Shown: positions 41,423-52,134, numbered from the stretch's first letter. The stretch is DNA of 64,000 nucleotides from Synechococcus sp. CBW1107 (GCF_015841355.1 NZ_CP064908.1:868001-932000), one strand, 5' to 3'. The notes: a model not told the origin generated them from the letters alone. A program made the numbers and translations.

Positions 41423-42678
41423 TCAGTCCTCCCCAAGCAGTCGCTGCAGCGGCCTCCAGGCAGCCGCGGCGGCGGGGAGCGCCCGCAGCACCTCGTCGCA
41501 GAAGCCACGCTTGAGCAGGCCGGCGGCCACCGCCGCCGACAGGCCCCGACTCTGCAGGTAGAACAGTTCGTCGGTCTGAAGCCGGCTCACGGTGGCGCCA
41601 TGGGCGCAGCGCACATCGTCGGCCACGATCTCCAGCTCGGGCTTGGTGTCGATCCGGGCCTGGTTGGAGAGCAACAGGTTGCGGCTGAGCTGTGAGGCAT
41701 TGGTGCGCTGGGCCGCCCGGGGCACCTTCACCGCCCCGTTGAACACACTGCGGCCACGGTCGTCGGCGATGGCCTTGTGCAGTTGATCCAGCCGGCCTTC
41801 GGGTCCGCGGAATTCCACACGGCTGTGGGTGTCCGCCAGCTGCTGGCCATCGGCCAGTTGCAGGGCCTTGAGGCTGGTGGTGGCGTCGCCATCCACCTGG
41901 ACCACCCGCGGCTCAAAGCGCGAGAGCGCCCAGCCGTGGCTGGCCGATGTGGACTCGAGCCGGCTGCGGGGCTCCTGCTCCACCGCCAGATGGCCGAAGA
42001 AGCAGGCCTGGCCCTCACCCAGGGCCAGCAGGCCGTGGCGCAGCGTGGACTCGCGGCCGAGTTGGGCTTCAATCACCAGGCTTGAGAGGCTGCCACCGGA
42101 ACCGAGCTGCACCTGGAGCACCTCCAGGCTGGCCTTCTCCTCCAGGAGCAGCAACACCCGCACGGGGCGCAGCACCCCGTCGCCGGCGGCCTGGCTCACC
42201 AGCTCCAGGGTTGGCGCCACTGCACCACTCACGCGCAGGGCCAGCACCCGGGTGGCGCTGGCCTGGTTCAACTCCACGGGCCAGTGCTGCTCACAGCTGC
42301 AGGCGGCCAGGGTGTGCCCCAGGGCCAGCTGCACCTCCTCAGGGCTGAGCGGTGAAAGTCCGGCAGGCAGGTCCTGTCCAGCCAGAAGATCGCCAGGGGC
42401 ATCGAGCCAGAGGCGCACCGCCGCAGCGCTGGGCTGCTCGGGCCACTCACCCGGCTCGCTGGCCGCCGCAGGGGCAGGGGCCAGGGCCGTGAGCGGGCCG
42501 AGGTCGGTGAAGCGCCAGTCCTCCTGGCGGCGGGAGGGCAGCGCCTGGCGGGAGAGCGCCTCCCGGCCGCGCCACTGCACCGCTTCGAGCGGACCGGCCG
42601 GGGCCGGCAAACGCTCCAGGAACGTGGTCACCCAGTTGGAGGCGTCCACAGCAGCGGAGTTGGACATCGCAGCCACCA

Positions 42679-42679
<1 letters not shown>
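41423..42679 (-). CDS. sufD: Fe-S cluster scaffold protein SufD
   Basis: 418 residues, ATG 42679 overlapping the sufC stop (TGATG). A second ATG is at residue 5. C-terminal SufBD beta-helix pattern: '[64 protein letters not shown]'. It lacks the extra Cys residues of SufB. Partner of SufB and SufC in the SufBC2D complex. Confidence 0.93.
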
Positions 42680-43506
<827 letters not shown>

Positions 43507-43532
43507 GCTCCGGGACAACAGCGCCTGAGGGA

Positions 43533-44975
43533 TCAGCCCACAGACCCCTCCAGCTTGAGAGCCAGGAGCTTGTCGGCTTCAGCCGCGAATTCCATCGGCA
43601 GCTGGTTGAACACATCACGGCAGAAGCCGCTCACCATCATCGACACCGCTTCCTCGAAACCGATTCCCCGGCTCTGCAGATAGAAGAGCTGATCGGCGGA
43701 GATGCGGCAGGTGCTGGCCTCATGCTCCACGCTGGCCTCGGGTTGCTGCGAACGGATGTACGGATAGGTGTTGGCAGCCGCCTGATCACCGATCAGCATC
43801 GAATCGCACTGGCTGTAGTTGCGGGCACCCCAGGCCTTGGGCCCGATCTGGACCAGCCCCCTGTAACTGTTGGAGGAACGGCCGGCGCTGATGCCCTTGC
43901 TCACGATCGTGGAGCGGGTGTGGGGGCCCACATGCACCATCTTCGTGCCGGTATCGGCCTGCTGGAGATTGTTGGTGAGGGCCACGGAGTAGAACTCTCC
44001 GACCGAATGGGCTCCCTGCAGCACACAGCTGGGGTACTTCCAGGTGATCGCCGAGCCCGTTTCCACCTGGGTCCAGCTGATGTGGCTGCGGTCGCCGCGG
44101 CAGTGGCCTCGCTTGGTCACGAAGTTATAGATGCCACCCACGCCGTTCTCATCACCGGCATACCAGTTCTGAACGGTGGAGTACTTGATCGAGGCATCGT
44201 CGAGAGCCACCAGCTCCACCACCGCCGCATGCAGCTGGTTGGTGTCAAACATCGGGGCGGTGCAGCCCTCAAGATAACTCACCGAGGCACCTTCTTCGGC
44301 CACGATCAGAGTGCGCTCGAACTGTCCGGTGTCACCGGAGTTGATGCGGAAATAGGTGGAAAGCTCCATCGGACACTCCACGCCCTTCGGGATGAACACG
44401 AAGGAGCCGTCACTGAACACGGCGGAATTGAGGGCCGCGAAGAAGTTGTCGTTGCTGGGAACAACCGTTCCGAGATAGCGCTCGATCAGCTCGGGGTGAT
44501 CCTTGACGGCCTCACTGATCGAGCAGAAGATCACCCCATGCTCCGCCAGCTTCTCGCGGTAGGTGGTGGCAATCGAGACGCTGTCGAACACAGCATCAAC
44601 AGCCACATTGCTGAGACGCTTCTGTTCGCTCAGCGGAATACCGAGCTTGTCAAAAGTTTCCAGCAGCTTGGGGTCCACTTCATCCAGGCTCGCCTTCTTC
44701 TCCTGCTGGCGAGGCGCGGCGTAGTAGATCATCTCCTGATAATCGATCGCCGGATGCCCCAGGGCCGCCCAGTCGGGCTCCTCCATCCTCAGCCACTGCC
44801 GGTAGGCACGGAGACGGAAATCAAGCAGAAACTGGGGTTCCTCCTTCTTGGAGGAGATGAGCCGGACGACATCTTCACTGAGACCTTTGTCGATCTTGTC
44901 GGTTTCGATGTCTGTGACAAACCCGTATTTATAGGGTTGACTGACAAGATCGCCGACGCTGGTGGAGCTGCTCAT
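43533..44975 (-). CDS. sufB: Fe-S cluster assembly scaffold SufB
   Basis: 480 residues from ATG 44975 ('[37 protein letters not shown]'). Longer upstream starts lie inside ftrC and are rejected. '[25 protein letters not shown]', '[26 protein letters not shown]' and 'QCDSMLIGD' are SufB-specific. It holds the nascent Fe-S cluster. Order here: ftrC-sufB-sufC-sufD-sufS, all close together on the minus strand. Confidence 0.96.
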   Translation of the reverse strand: MSSSTSVGDLVSQPYKYGFVTDIETDKIDKGLSEDVVRLISSKKEEPQFLLDFRLRAYRQWLRMEEPDWAALGHPAIDYQEMIYYAAPRQQEKKASLDEVDPKLLETFDKLGIPLSEQKRLSNVAVDAVFDSVSIATTYREKLAEHGVIFCSISEAVKDHPELIERYLGTVVPSNDNFFAALNSAVFSDGSFVFIPKGVECPMELSTYFRINSGDTGQFERTLIVAEEGASVSYLEGCTAPMFDTNQLHAAVVELVALDDASIKYSTVQNWYAGDENGVGGIYNFVTKRGHCRGDRSHISWTQVETGSAITWKYPSCVLQGAHSVGEFYSVALTNNLQQADTGTKMVHVGPHTRSTIVSKGISAGRSSNSYRGLVQIGPKAWGARNYSQCDSMLIGDQAAANTYPYIRSQQPEASVEHEASTCRISADQLFYLQSRGIGFEEAVSMMVSGFCRDVFNQLPMEFAAEADKLLALKLEGSVG

Positions 44976-44980
44976 GGCGT

Positions 44981-45352
44981 TCAGGCGGCAGGGGGCTGGA
45001 TATGGGTCTTGATCTCCTCGAGACCGATGGTCTGCTGGTCTCCGCGGAAGGGATTGTCTTCCGTGAGGAAGAGCATGCAGTGGCACTCCTTGCGCTCCCT
45101 CATCGGCACACAGGGGCAGTTCCAGAAGGCCTGCTCGGCCTCGGCCTGCTTGTCCTCGTAGTGGCGGCAGGGGCAGAGAGCGGCGCCCAGCTGCTCCTTG
45201 TGCCGCGCCAGCCCTTCGAGAACCACCGCCGTCACCCCGGGATCGCTGCAGAAGTAGGTGTCGGTCCGCTTGGCGTAGGCCTCGGCGAAGCGCCGGATCA
45301 GCTCCAGGCTGTCGCTGCTGGGGGCGGCCGTGGCGGAGGGGGCGTCGGACAT
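44981..45352 (-). CDS. ftrC: Ferredoxin:thioredoxin reductase catalytic subunit
   Basis: 123 residues. The Fe-S/disulfide pattern is exact: CPC, 16 residues, CPC, 8 residues, CHC ('LCPCRHYED', 'WNCPCVPM', 'KECHCMLF'). It passes electrons from photosystem-reduced ferredoxin to thioredoxin. First gene of the suf operon here, 5 bp ahead of sufB, which links light-driven redox signalling with Fe-S supply. Confidence 0.93.
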   Translation of the reverse strand: MSDAPSATAAPSSDSLELIRRFAEAYAKRTDTYFCSDPGVTAVVLEGLARHKEQLGAALCPCRHYEDKQAEAEQAFWNCPCVPMRERKECHCMLFLTEDNPFRGDQQTIGLEEIKTHIQPPAA

Positions 45353-45500
45353 GAATTCAGAAGAACGAGAGAGTCACCGAGGCCGCAGCGGAGGACCCGG
45401 GCGGGGGATGGTGGAGGCGGAACCCGGCGGCTGCAGGGCGGGGAGGCTGCTGGAATTCCCGGGAAGAACCAACGGACCGGGGTGACGGCACCATTGAATT

Positions 45501-45520
45501 ACGAAACCCGGTTGTTTCGT
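45501..45520. promoter_or_regulatory. Candidate SufR operator
   Basis: ACGAAAC-N6-GTTTCGT: 7-bp arms, 6-nt spacer, in the region between divergent ftrC-suf and sufR. SufR of other cyanobacteria recognises CAAC-N6-GTTG dyads. The spacing and the inner AAC/GTT match. A second, tighter dyad CAAC-T-GTTG is at 45588-45596, nearer sufR. Both are candidates only. Confidence 0.45.
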
Positions 45521-45655
45521 TACTGGCAACCTTAGGGCAGCCAAGCTGGCGATGGGGCCTGGCGCCATTGTGAACTGCCCGTTGCCACAACTGTTGAACA
45601 AGCGTGGCAATGTGTGCAGAAGGTTCGCGACCGGACGAACCGGGCTAAGTGTTCG

Positions 45656-46324
45656 ATGAGCGCCTCCACCCAGGCCCCAACCCGAGAAGCAGCTCTGGCC
45701 CTCCTCCTGCGTCAGGGTGAGGCCACGGCTGCCCAGCTCGCTGAGCTCCTGGGAGTGTCGGTGCAGATCATGCGCCGCCATCTGCGCAGCCTCGAGGACG
45801 ACGGTCTCGTGGCCAGCAGCTCCAGTGGAGAAGGCCCCGGCCGCCCCAGCAACCACTGGCACCTCACCGCCGAGGGCCACGACCAGTTCCCCAACGGCAG
45901 CGAGAATTTCGCCATCGGCCTGCTCACCTCCCTGGCCGACAGCCTGCCCGCCGACACCGTGCAGACCCTCCTGCGCCAGCAGGCCATCGCCAAGGCCCTC
46001 GACTACCGCCGCCGGATCGGCACGGGCACGCTGCTCGAGCGGCTGGAACGGCTGGTGGAACTGCGCTGCAGCGAGGGTTACGTCAGCGACTGCCACCCCG
46101 AGCCCGACGGACTCTCCTGGTGCATGAGCGAATTCCACTGCTCCGTCTCCCGCCTCGCTGAACAGTTCCCCGTGCTGTGTGACCAGGAACTGCAGCAGAT
46201 GCGCCACACCTTTCCCGACTGCAGCGTGGAGCGTGTGCACTGGCGTCTCGAATCCGGCCACTCCTGCGGATTCCGCATCACCCCTCGAGGCGCTGAAGCC
46301 GCCCAGTTCTCTCAGGATGGCTGA
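45656..46324 (+). CDS. sufR: Transcriptional repressor SufR
   Basis: 222 residues from ATG 45656. N-terminal DeoR-type HTH ('REAALALLLRQGEATAAQLAELLGVSVQIMRRHLRSLEDDGLV'). The C-terminal half has clustered Cys ('LRCSEGYVSDCHPE', 'LSWCMSEFHCSV', 'FPDCSVER') that ligate a [4Fe-4S] cluster in the family. SufR represses the suf operon when Fe-S clusters are plentiful. It is divergent from the operon. Confidence 0.93.
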   Translation: MSASTQAPTREAALALLLRQGEATAAQLAELLGVSVQIMRRHLRSLEDDGLVASSSSGEGPGRPSNHWHLTAEGHDQFPNGSENFAIGLLTSLADSLPADTVQTLLRQQAIAKALDYRRRIGTGTLLERLERLVELRCSEGYVSDCHPEPDGLSWCMSEFHCSVSRLAEQFPVLCDQELQQMRHTFPDCSVERVHWRLESGHSCGFRITPRGAEAAQFSQDG

Positions 46325-46706
46325 GGCCCCTGCCGGTCCCCTCGCCAGCGGCGACCTGGCCCTCCTTGAGGCCACCCTGCTCCCCAGCCTCGAGCGCCAT
46401 CACCTGCGTGTGCTGGCCCACTGCCTGCGCACCCTGCAGGAGGCAGCCGGCAGCCGCTGCGGTCCCCTGCCGACCCGCCCTGTCCTGCTCGCCTGGATGG
46501 CGCGTCACGGCACCCTGGCCGCCGATCCCGAGTTTCAGCAGGTGTTCCTCGCCCAGCTCGAACGCGGCGCTCTGCAGTTGCAGGAGCTGGCTGACAGCCG
46601 GGGACTGGACCCCCTCGCCCTCGACATCGGCGACCTGATCTCCTGGGCGGAGGCCGAGGCCAGAACCCGCCTCAGCCGCTCCAGCCAAGCCCCGCCACCA
46701 GGCTGA
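46317..46706 (+). CDS. Conserved protein translationally coupled to sufR
   Basis: 129 residues, ATG overlapping the sufR 3' end by 8 bp. All-helical: 'LALLEATLLPSLERHHLRVLAHCLRTLQEAAGS', 'TRPVLLAWMARHGTLAADPEFQQVFLAQLERGALQLQELA'. Soluble, no metal motif. Position suggests a role tied to Fe-S or SufR, but no named family is recognised. Confidence 0.7.
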   Translation: MAEAPAGPLASGDLALLEATLLPSLERHHLRVLAHCLRTLQEAAGSRCGPLPTRPVLLAWMARHGTLAADPEFQQVFLAQLERGALQLQELADSRGLDPLALDIGDLISWAEAEARTRLSRSSQAPPPG

Positions 46707-47571
46707 CGCCGGCCAGGGCCAGCACCGCTGCCAGCAGCCCCGTGGGGCCTGGCCGGTCTCCTTCCAGCCCCGCCAGGGGCAGAGCCAGCACCGGAGCGGT
46801 GGCCAGCAGGGCCACGGCAAGCCCGACTGGCAGATGCTGGAGAGCCGTCTGCTGCAGCACGATGCCGGCGCTGGTGCCCAGCAGAGTGGCCAGGAGCACC
46901 AGGGGCCAGCGCCGCCTCAGGGGCCGCGGGCGCACGCCCGGGGGCGGCAGCCGCCACAGCAGCGGCAGCATCACGAGGGCCGCCGCCGCCAGGCGCAGGG
47001 TGGCCGACTGCAGCGGAGGCAGAGCCGAATCCCGCAGCGCCGCCCTCGAGAGCAGGGCGCCGCCACTGCCGCAGACCAGCGCGGCCAGGGCCAGCAGCAG
47101 GCCGAGGTGCTGCCCTCCCGAGGGCCGGGACGCCAGGTCGGGACCGCCGGCCGGGGGCTGCTGGCGGGCCACCAGGGCCACCGACAGGCAGATCAGCACC
47201 ACCCCCACCCCCTGGGGCCAGCGGGGCCACTCGGCCAGGAACAGAGCCCCGCCCAGCAGCGACAGCGCCGGCCCACCCGCTTCGAGGGTGAGCGTCCGAC
47301 GGGTCCCCAGCCGGCGCAGGGCCGCGAAGTAGAGGCTGTCACCCAGGGCGATGCCGAGCACACCGCTGGCCAGCAGCAGCAGCAGCGCAGGAAGCGGCAC
47401 CAGCCAGCCCCCCAGCAGCAGCACCGGCACCTGAATCCCGACGGCCAGCAGGTTCTTGACCAGGTTGAGCTGGGCTGCGCTCAGGGAGGTGGGCAGACGG
47501 CGCCAGAGACTGCTGGAGACCGCCCAGCAGAGGGCTGCGGCCAGGGCCGCCACGACTCCCGTTGTGGCCAC
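46672..47571 (-). CDS. EamA-family (DMT) transporter
   Basis: 299 residues, ten helices in two EamA repeats ('VVAALAAALCWAVSSSLWRRL' and 'GLLLALAALVCGSGGALLSRAAL'). 'LGDSLYFAALRRLGTRRTLTLEAGGPALSLLGG' and 'LLGTSAGIVLQQTALQHLPVGLAVALLATAPVLALPLA' are typical. Probable metabolite exporter. Substrate unknown. Its 3' end overlaps the convergent gene by 35 bp. Confidence 0.88.
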   Translation of the reverse strand: MATTGVVAALAAALCWAVSSSLWRRLPTSLSAAQLNLVKNLLAVGIQVPVLLLGGWLVPLPALLLLLASGVLGIALGDSLYFAALRRLGTRRTLTLEAGGPALSLLGGALFLAEWPRWPQGVGVVLICLSVALVARQQPPAGGPDLASRPSGGQHLGLLLALAALVCGSGGALLSRAALRDSALPPLQSATLRLAAAALVMLPLLWRLPPPGVRPRPLRRRWPLVLLATLLGTSAGIVLQQTALQHLPVGLAVALLATAPVLALPLAGLEGDRPGPTGLLAAVLALAGVSLVAGLGWSG

Positions 47572-47626
47572 CGGGCTACGGCTGGGGTGAGGGAGTTGCG
47601 ATCATCGCTGCAGCCGTGCTGTCCCC

Positions 47627-48253
47627 GTGAGCGTTCCGATCGCCGATGCCCTCAGTTTTTTCAGGCTCAGCTGCGGGCGCTGGCGCTCCCAGCGCACCAG
47701 CCACCACCTGCTGCACCGGCGCGCCGAGGCCGGCGGGTCAATGATCGAGGTCATGGAGGTGGAGGCCAGTGACCCGCGCCTCAGGGCGATCGCCGAGCTG
47801 CACGACCAGGACCCGGCGGGCCTGGTGGGGGGCTGCCAGGTGCGCTGGAGCGGCTCGATGGCCTGGGACAAAGCCGGCGAAGCCCATCAGGGGGAGTCGG
47901 TGTTCGGTCTGATCCCCACCGACTCCTCGGGACGCGAGGGACTGCTGTTGCGGGACCGCGGCTACGCGGAGACCGCACCTGTGGCGGGCCACTTCCGCAT
48001 GGATGACCGGGATGGCCTGCTGCTGACGACGGCCTACGAAACGATGAGCAGCCTGGAGCGCTTCTGGTTTCCCAACACCAACCTGCGCCTGCGCACCAGC
48101 ACCGTGGAAGGACTCTCCAACACCGCGTCGTTCTGCATGGAAAGCCGCTGCCCGCAGAACGGTGCTGACGGGGAGACCAGCGATTCAGGCGAAGGCGCCG
48201 CGGGCCTCGCCACCACCCCCCGCAGAACGCTGATCTCGGCCTTCGGCTGGTAG
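47627..48253 (+). CDS. CpcS/CpeS-type chromophore lyase
   Basis: 208 residues, GTG start. 'ALSFFRLSCGRWRSQRTSHHLLHRRAEAGGSMIEV' is the conserved N-terminus of the CpcS/CpeS (lipocalin-like) lyases, with 'RERFWFxxxNLRLRTS'-like 'LERFWFPNTNLRLRTSTVEG' and the end 'FCMESRC'. These attach phycocyanobilin or phycoerythrobilin to Cys-82/84-type sites of phycobiliproteins. The next gene is cpcG, a phycobilisome gene. Confidence 0.88.
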   Translation: MSVPIADALSFFRLSCGRWRSQRTSHHLLHRRAEAGGSMIEVMEVEASDPRLRAIAELHDQDPAGLVGGCQVRWSGSMAWDKAGEAHQGESVFGLIPTDSSGREGLLLRDRGYAETAPVAGHFRMDDRDGLLLTTAYETMSSLERFWFPNTNLRLRTSTVEGLSNTASFCMESRCPQNGADGETSDSGEGAAGLATTPRRTLISAFGW

Positions 48254-48369
48254 GGCGGTCTGACCCCGGCGGACGTGTCAAACGTTACGGACTGTGAGCC
48301 CTGCCGCCACGGGCGGGGTTCGATCGGGCCTGACTTCTACGATCCACAGCGACGGATGACGATGTTCGC

Positions 48370-49131
48370 GTGGCGATCCCGCTTCTGAAGTACGCACCCA
48401 CCAGCCAGAACTCTCGAGTGAAGGCGTTTCGCGTGGGCTCCGACGAGGATCCGAAAGGCGTCTCGCTGGACAAGGCCTTTGATCGCAACGCCCAGAACGT
48501 GGTGATCGAAGCGGCCTACCGTCAGATCTTCTTCCACGCCTTCAAGGTCGACCGCGACACGATCCTGGAGTCGCAGCTGCGCGATGGCCAGATCACCGTG
48601 CGTGATTTCATCCGGGCCCTCTGCCTCTCGGATACCTTCACCCGCAGCTTCTACAACCTGAACAGCAACTACCGGGTGGCGCGTCACCTGGTGGAGAAAC
48701 TGCTGGGCCGCCAGGTCTATGGCAAAGCCGAGGAGATCGCCTGGTCCGCGGTGATCATGACCAAGGGCGTGGCCGGCGCCGTCGATCAGATCCTCGACAG
48801 CGACGAGTATCTCGAGAATTTCGGCTACGACACCGTGCCTTACCACCGCAACCGGGTGGTGGGCTCCCGTGAAGTGGGAGAAACCCCCTTCAACATCACC
48901 TCGCCCCGCTACGAGGCCTACTACCGGGGCATCCTGGGCTTCCCCCAGATCGTCTACACCGGGACCGCCAAGTCGCTGCCCAAATGGGCGCGGCAACGCC
49001 GCGGTGGCTTCCCCGAGGACTACCTGCCCTGGGTGCGCTCCCTGCCTGCCCTGCGGACAGGTGCCGCGTCCTCGGGCAACACCGGCATGGACTACCTCTC
49101 CAAGGTTCCCTACCGCAGCGTCGGCCGCTGA
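48370..49131 (+). CDS. cpcG: Phycobilisome rod-core linker CpcG
   Basis: 253 residues, GTG start 'MAIPLLKYAPTSQNSRVKAF'. The N-terminal PBS-linker domain ('NVVIEAAYRQIFFHAFKVDRDTILESQLRDGQITVRDFIRALCLSDTF', 'RHLVEKLLGRQVYG', 'DSDEYLENFGYDTVPYHR') and a short C-terminal core-binding tail. It joins phycocyanin rods to the allophycocyanin core. An intrinsic terminator follows. Confidence 0.95.
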   Translation: MAIPLLKYAPTSQNSRVKAFRVGSDEDPKGVSLDKAFDRNAQNVVIEAAYRQIFFHAFKVDRDTILESQLRDGQITVRDFIRALCLSDTFTRSFYNLNSNYRVARHLVEKLLGRQVYGKAEEIAWSAVIMTKGVAGAVDQILDSDEYLENFGYDTVPYHRNRVVGSREVGETPFNITSPRYEAYYRGILGFPQIVYTGTAKSLPKWARQRRGGFPEDYLPWVRSLPALRTGAASSGNTGMDYLSKVPYRSVGR

Positions 49132-49163
49132 CACCAGCGGCTCTGCCCCAAGGTTTCCCTGAG

Positions 49164-49190
49164 AACGGCGGTTCACCCCGCCGTTTTTTT
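49164..49190 (+). terminator. Rho-independent terminator of cpcG
   Basis: AACGGCGG (49164-49171) and CCGCCGTT (49178-49185) form an 8-bp stem with a 6-nt loop, followed by a run of T to 49190. Confidence 0.9.
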
Positions 49191-49300
49191 CATGGCCATC
49201 CAGCTGAGGCCCAGTCAGCTGTTGCTGACGGAGGGCGCCCGGAGGACTGAGATCGGCGGGTTTCATCGCAAACTGATCCCAAACGAAATCCGGAGAAACG

Positions 49301-50440
49301 GTGACTCAGGCTCTCTCGTCCTTGGCTCGCATGACCCTGCGTCAGCTCCGCCAGATCGCTAGTGACCTCGGCGTGAGCCTCTACAGCCGCAAATCCAAGG
49401 AGGAGTTGCTGAACGAAATCCACAGTGTCAAGGGCGAAGGAGAGTTCACCAGCTCCGAGCCATCCGCAGCACCCGGTTCCTCCTCTCCAAGCCTCGAGCG
49501 GCTGGAGGCCGGCTTCAGTCCGGCTCCGCGCCCGGAGGCCGAGACCAAGGTGGTGTTCCTGCCCCGGGACCCCCAGTGGGCCTACGTGTTCTGGGAGATC
49601 GCCGAAGCCGAGCGCACCAGGGCCATCGAGGCCGGAGCCGGCCAGCTCTGCCTTCGTGTCGCCGACGTGACCGGACTGCCCTCGGGCGCCGCTCACCCCC
49701 ACACCCTCCAGGAGGTGCCCGTCGACAGCCATGCCACCGAGTGGTACCTGCCCGTACCCCTCAGTGACCGCGATTACCGCGTTGAACTGGGGTACCGCAA
49801 GCACGGTGGAGGCTGGCTCTCCATGGGCTTCTCGGCCGTGGCCCGGGTGCCTGCCCTGCATCCCAGCGAGCAGATCCTCGACCAGTTCGTGCCCTTCTCC
49901 CTGGAAGCGGCCCCCTCGGACATGACCGTGGCCACCGCCTATCCCCACAGCAACCCCAACCCGACCGGAGCGGACAGCGGCCTGCACGAGCGTCTCTACC
50001 AGACCGCCACGGTGCGCTGGAAGCATTTCGGCCGCGGTTCCGAAGCCTTCCACGAGCTCGAGGACTCCGACTCCGCTGCAGGCCGGCGCAGTCTTCATGA
50101 TTCGGGCATCGGCCTCTGGGCCAGTGGTCGCAACGACTCGGGCATCGGTGGAGTGGCACCCCGCCAGCGTTCCTTCTGGCTCGTGGCCGACGCCGAGCTG
50201 ATCGTCTACGGCGCCACCGATCCGGCCGCCAAACTCACCATCGGCGATGAAGAGGTGCCCCTCTCCCCCGATGGCACCTTCCGCGTGCAGGTGCCATTCC
50301 GCGACGGCCAGCAGCTCTATCCCATCCAGGCGGTGGCCGCCGATGGCGAGCAGAAACGCAGCATCACCCTGAAGTTCGAGCGCACCACCCCCGAAGACAA
50401 CAGTAATCCATCCAGCCAGGCCGTGGCTGAGTGGTTCTGA
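49301..50440 (+). CDS. DUF4912 protein with N-terminal Rho-N/SAP-like domain
   Basis: 379 residues, GTG start with GGAG upstream. Residues ~9-40 ('RMTLRQLRQIASDLGVSLYSRKSKEELLNEI') form a Rho-N/SAP-like helix pair. The DUF4912 domain: 'TKVVFLPRDPQWAYVFWEI', 'EWYLPVPLSDRDYRVELGYRK', 'RQRSFWLVADAELIVYGATDPAAKLTIGDEEVPLSPDGTFRVQVPF'. The function of DUF4912 is unknown. Middle part has a doubled 'DSGIGL/DSGIGG' motif. It overlaps the next small gene (TGATG). Confidence 0.85.
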   Translation: MTQALSSLARMTLRQLRQIASDLGVSLYSRKSKEELLNEIHSVKGEGEFTSSEPSAAPGSSSPSLERLEAGFSPAPRPEAETKVVFLPRDPQWAYVFWEIAEAERTRAIEAGAGQLCLRVADVTGLPSGAAHPHTLQEVPVDSHATEWYLPVPLSDRDYRVELGYRKHGGGWLSMGFSAVARVPALHPSEQILDQFVPFSLEAAPSDMTVATAYPHSNPNPTGADSGLHERLYQTATVRWKHFGRGSEAFHELEDSDSAAGRRSLHDSGIGLWASGRNDSGIGGVAPRQRSFWLVADAELIVYGATDPAAKLTIGDEEVPLSPDGTFRVQVPFRDGQQLYPIQAVAADGEQKRSITLKFERTTPEDNSNPSSQAVAEWF

Positions 50441-50613
50441 TGCGCACCTTCGTGGCCCTCACCCCGCTGGCCGGCACCCTCGCCCTGCCGTTCCTCGTGC
50501 CCATCCTGATGGTCAAAGTGGGCATCGGCACAGCCGTGGGCATGGCTGTGCTGGTGAGCACCCTCTGGTTCGTCCTGATGCTGCGCACCGCCGAGATGCC
50601 AGGTCACCACTGA
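50440..50613 (+). CDS. Small two-helix membrane protein
   Basis: 57 residues, ATG 50440 coupled to the DUF4912 stop (TGATG). Hydrophobic 'FVALTPLAGTLALPFLVPILMV' and 'IGTAVGMAVLVSTLWFVLML', short polar end. Unknown role. The tight coupling suggests a partner of the DUF4912 protein. Confidence 0.7.
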   Translation: MRTFVALTPLAGTLALPFLVPILMVKVGIGTAVGMAVLVSTLWFVLMLRTAEMPGHH

Positions 50614-50670
50614 GGTCAGTCCAACTCCCCCTCAGCGGGGAATGCTCAGGACAGCCGCCATGAGCTGTCC

Positions 50671-52134
50671 GTGAGTCCCCAGTCCACCGTCGATCCCTCC
50701 AGGCCAGCCACCCGGGCGTTCGCTCTCGTGGCTGGCCTGCTCGCTGTTGCCCTTGGCGGCTGCTCCGCCACCGCCCGCATCCTGGGCTCACCCCCGGCGG
50801 ATCTGCCTCTGCCGGCGGGAGTGGAGGTGGCCTTCAACCAGCGCGCCGACCACCACTACAGGAGCCCGATCAGCGGCGAGCGTCGCAGGGGCGATGACCT
50901 TGAGCGGCTGGTGCTCGACACGATCGAACGGGCCCAGAGCGAGATTGTCGTGGCCGTGCAGGAGCTGTCCCTGCCCCGGGTGGCCGAAGCCCTGGTGACG
51001 CGGAAGCGCCAGGGAGTGCGCGTGCGGGTGATCCTCGAGAACACCTACAGCACCCCCTTCAGTGAACAGCTGCCCGCAGGGCTGAGCTCCCACCAGCTCG
51101 GACGCTACCGCCAGCTGCTGGCCCTGGCCGACACCGACCACGACGGACGCCTGAGCGGCGGCGAACGCGACCGAGGCGATGCCGTCCGCATCCTGCAGCG
51201 CGGTGGCATCCCCCTGATCGACGACACAGCCGATGGCAGCGCGGGCAGTGGCCTGATGCACCACAAGTTCATGGTGGTGGACCAGCGCTGGGTGGTGACC
51301 GGCTCCGCCAACTTCACGCCCTCCTGCATCCACGGCGATCCCGACGACCGCCGCACCCTCGGCAACGTCAACCACCTGCTGCGCTTCGAGAGCCGGGAGC
51401 TCGCCGCGCTGTTCGGCGGCGAATTCAGCCGGATGTGGGGGGATGGTCCCGGCGGCCTGGCCGACAGCCGATTCGGCATCGCCAAGGAAGAGGGGCCCGT
51501 GCAGGCCGTGATGGTGGGACCCACCCGGGTCGAAGTGCTCTTCGCTCCCCATCGCCGCAAGGATCCCAGCCAGGGCCTGCGGCTGCTCGATCAACGCCTG
51601 GCCCTGACCCGGCGGCGGCTGGATCTGAGTCTGTTCGTCTTCTCCGCCCAGGGGCTGGCCGACCGGCTCGCCAAGCTGCGCCAGCGAGGCGTGGCGATCC
51701 GGCTCCTGGCGGATCCTGGCTTCGCCAGCCGCAGCTTCTCGGAGGTGCTCGATCTGCTGGGAGTCTCGATGCCGGATCGCTTCTGCAAACTGGAGCAGGG
51801 GAACAGCCCCTGGGCTCAGCCGATCGAGGGGGTGGGAACACCCCTCCTGGCTCGCGGCGACAAGCTGCACCACAAGTTCGCCGTGGTGGATGGCAGGACC
51901 GTGATCACGGGTTCGTTCAACTGGAGTCCGTCCGCCGCCCATGGCAATGACGAAACACTGATGATCGTGGAGTCGCCCCAGCTGGCGGCCCACTTCACCC
52001 GTGAGCAGGACCGCATGTGGCAGGGGGCGGAACTGGGGATCACGCCCCGGCTGCGGCGCAAGCTGGAGCGGATCCGCCAGACCTGTGGCCAGGGCACTCC
52101 GCGGGCCCTGGCCACCGCCACACAGCAACCATGA
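50671..52134 (+). CDS. Phospholipase D-like lipoprotein with EF-hand-like loop
   Basis: 487 residues, GTG start. Lipobox 'AVALGGC' (~residues 25-31). Two PLD active-site motifs: 'MHHKFMVVDQRWVVTGSANFT' (~residue 196) and 'LHHKFAVVDGRTVITGSFNWS' (~residue 406). Both have HxKxxxxD and the GSxN. Between the start of the first PLD half and its HKD lies 'ADTDHDGRLSGGE', a canonical-looking EF-hand loop (DxDxDGxLxxxE). It probably acts on phosphodiesters in the periplasm or at the outer membrane. Its stop overlaps the next start (ATGA). Confidence 0.88.
   Translation: MSPQSTVDPSRPATRAFALVAGLLAVALGGCSATARILGSPPADLPLPAGVEVAFNQRADHHYRSPISGERRRGDDLERLVLDTIERAQSEIVVAVQELSLPRVAEALVTRKRQGVRVRVILENTYSTPFSEQLPAGLSSHQLGRYRQLLALADTDHDGRLSGGERDRGDAVRILQRGGIPLIDDTADGSAGSGLMHHKFMVVDQRWVVTGSANFTPSCIHGDPDDRRTLGNVNHLLRFESRELAALFGGEFSRMWGDGPGGLADSRFGIAKEEGPVQAVMVGPTRVEVLFAPHRRKDPSQGLRLLDQRLALTRRRLDLSLFVFSAQGLADRLAKLRQRGVAIRLLADPGFASRSFSEVLDLLGVSMPDRFCKLEQGNSPWAQPIEGVGTPLLARGDKLHHKFAVVDGRTVITGSFNWSPSAAHGNDETLMIVESPQLAAHFTREQDRMWQGAELGITPRLRRKLERIRQTCGQGTPRALATATQQP

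Noticed and set aside
40122-41561. 479-residue open frame opposite sufS
   Set aside because: Shadow of sufS; no recognisable domain.
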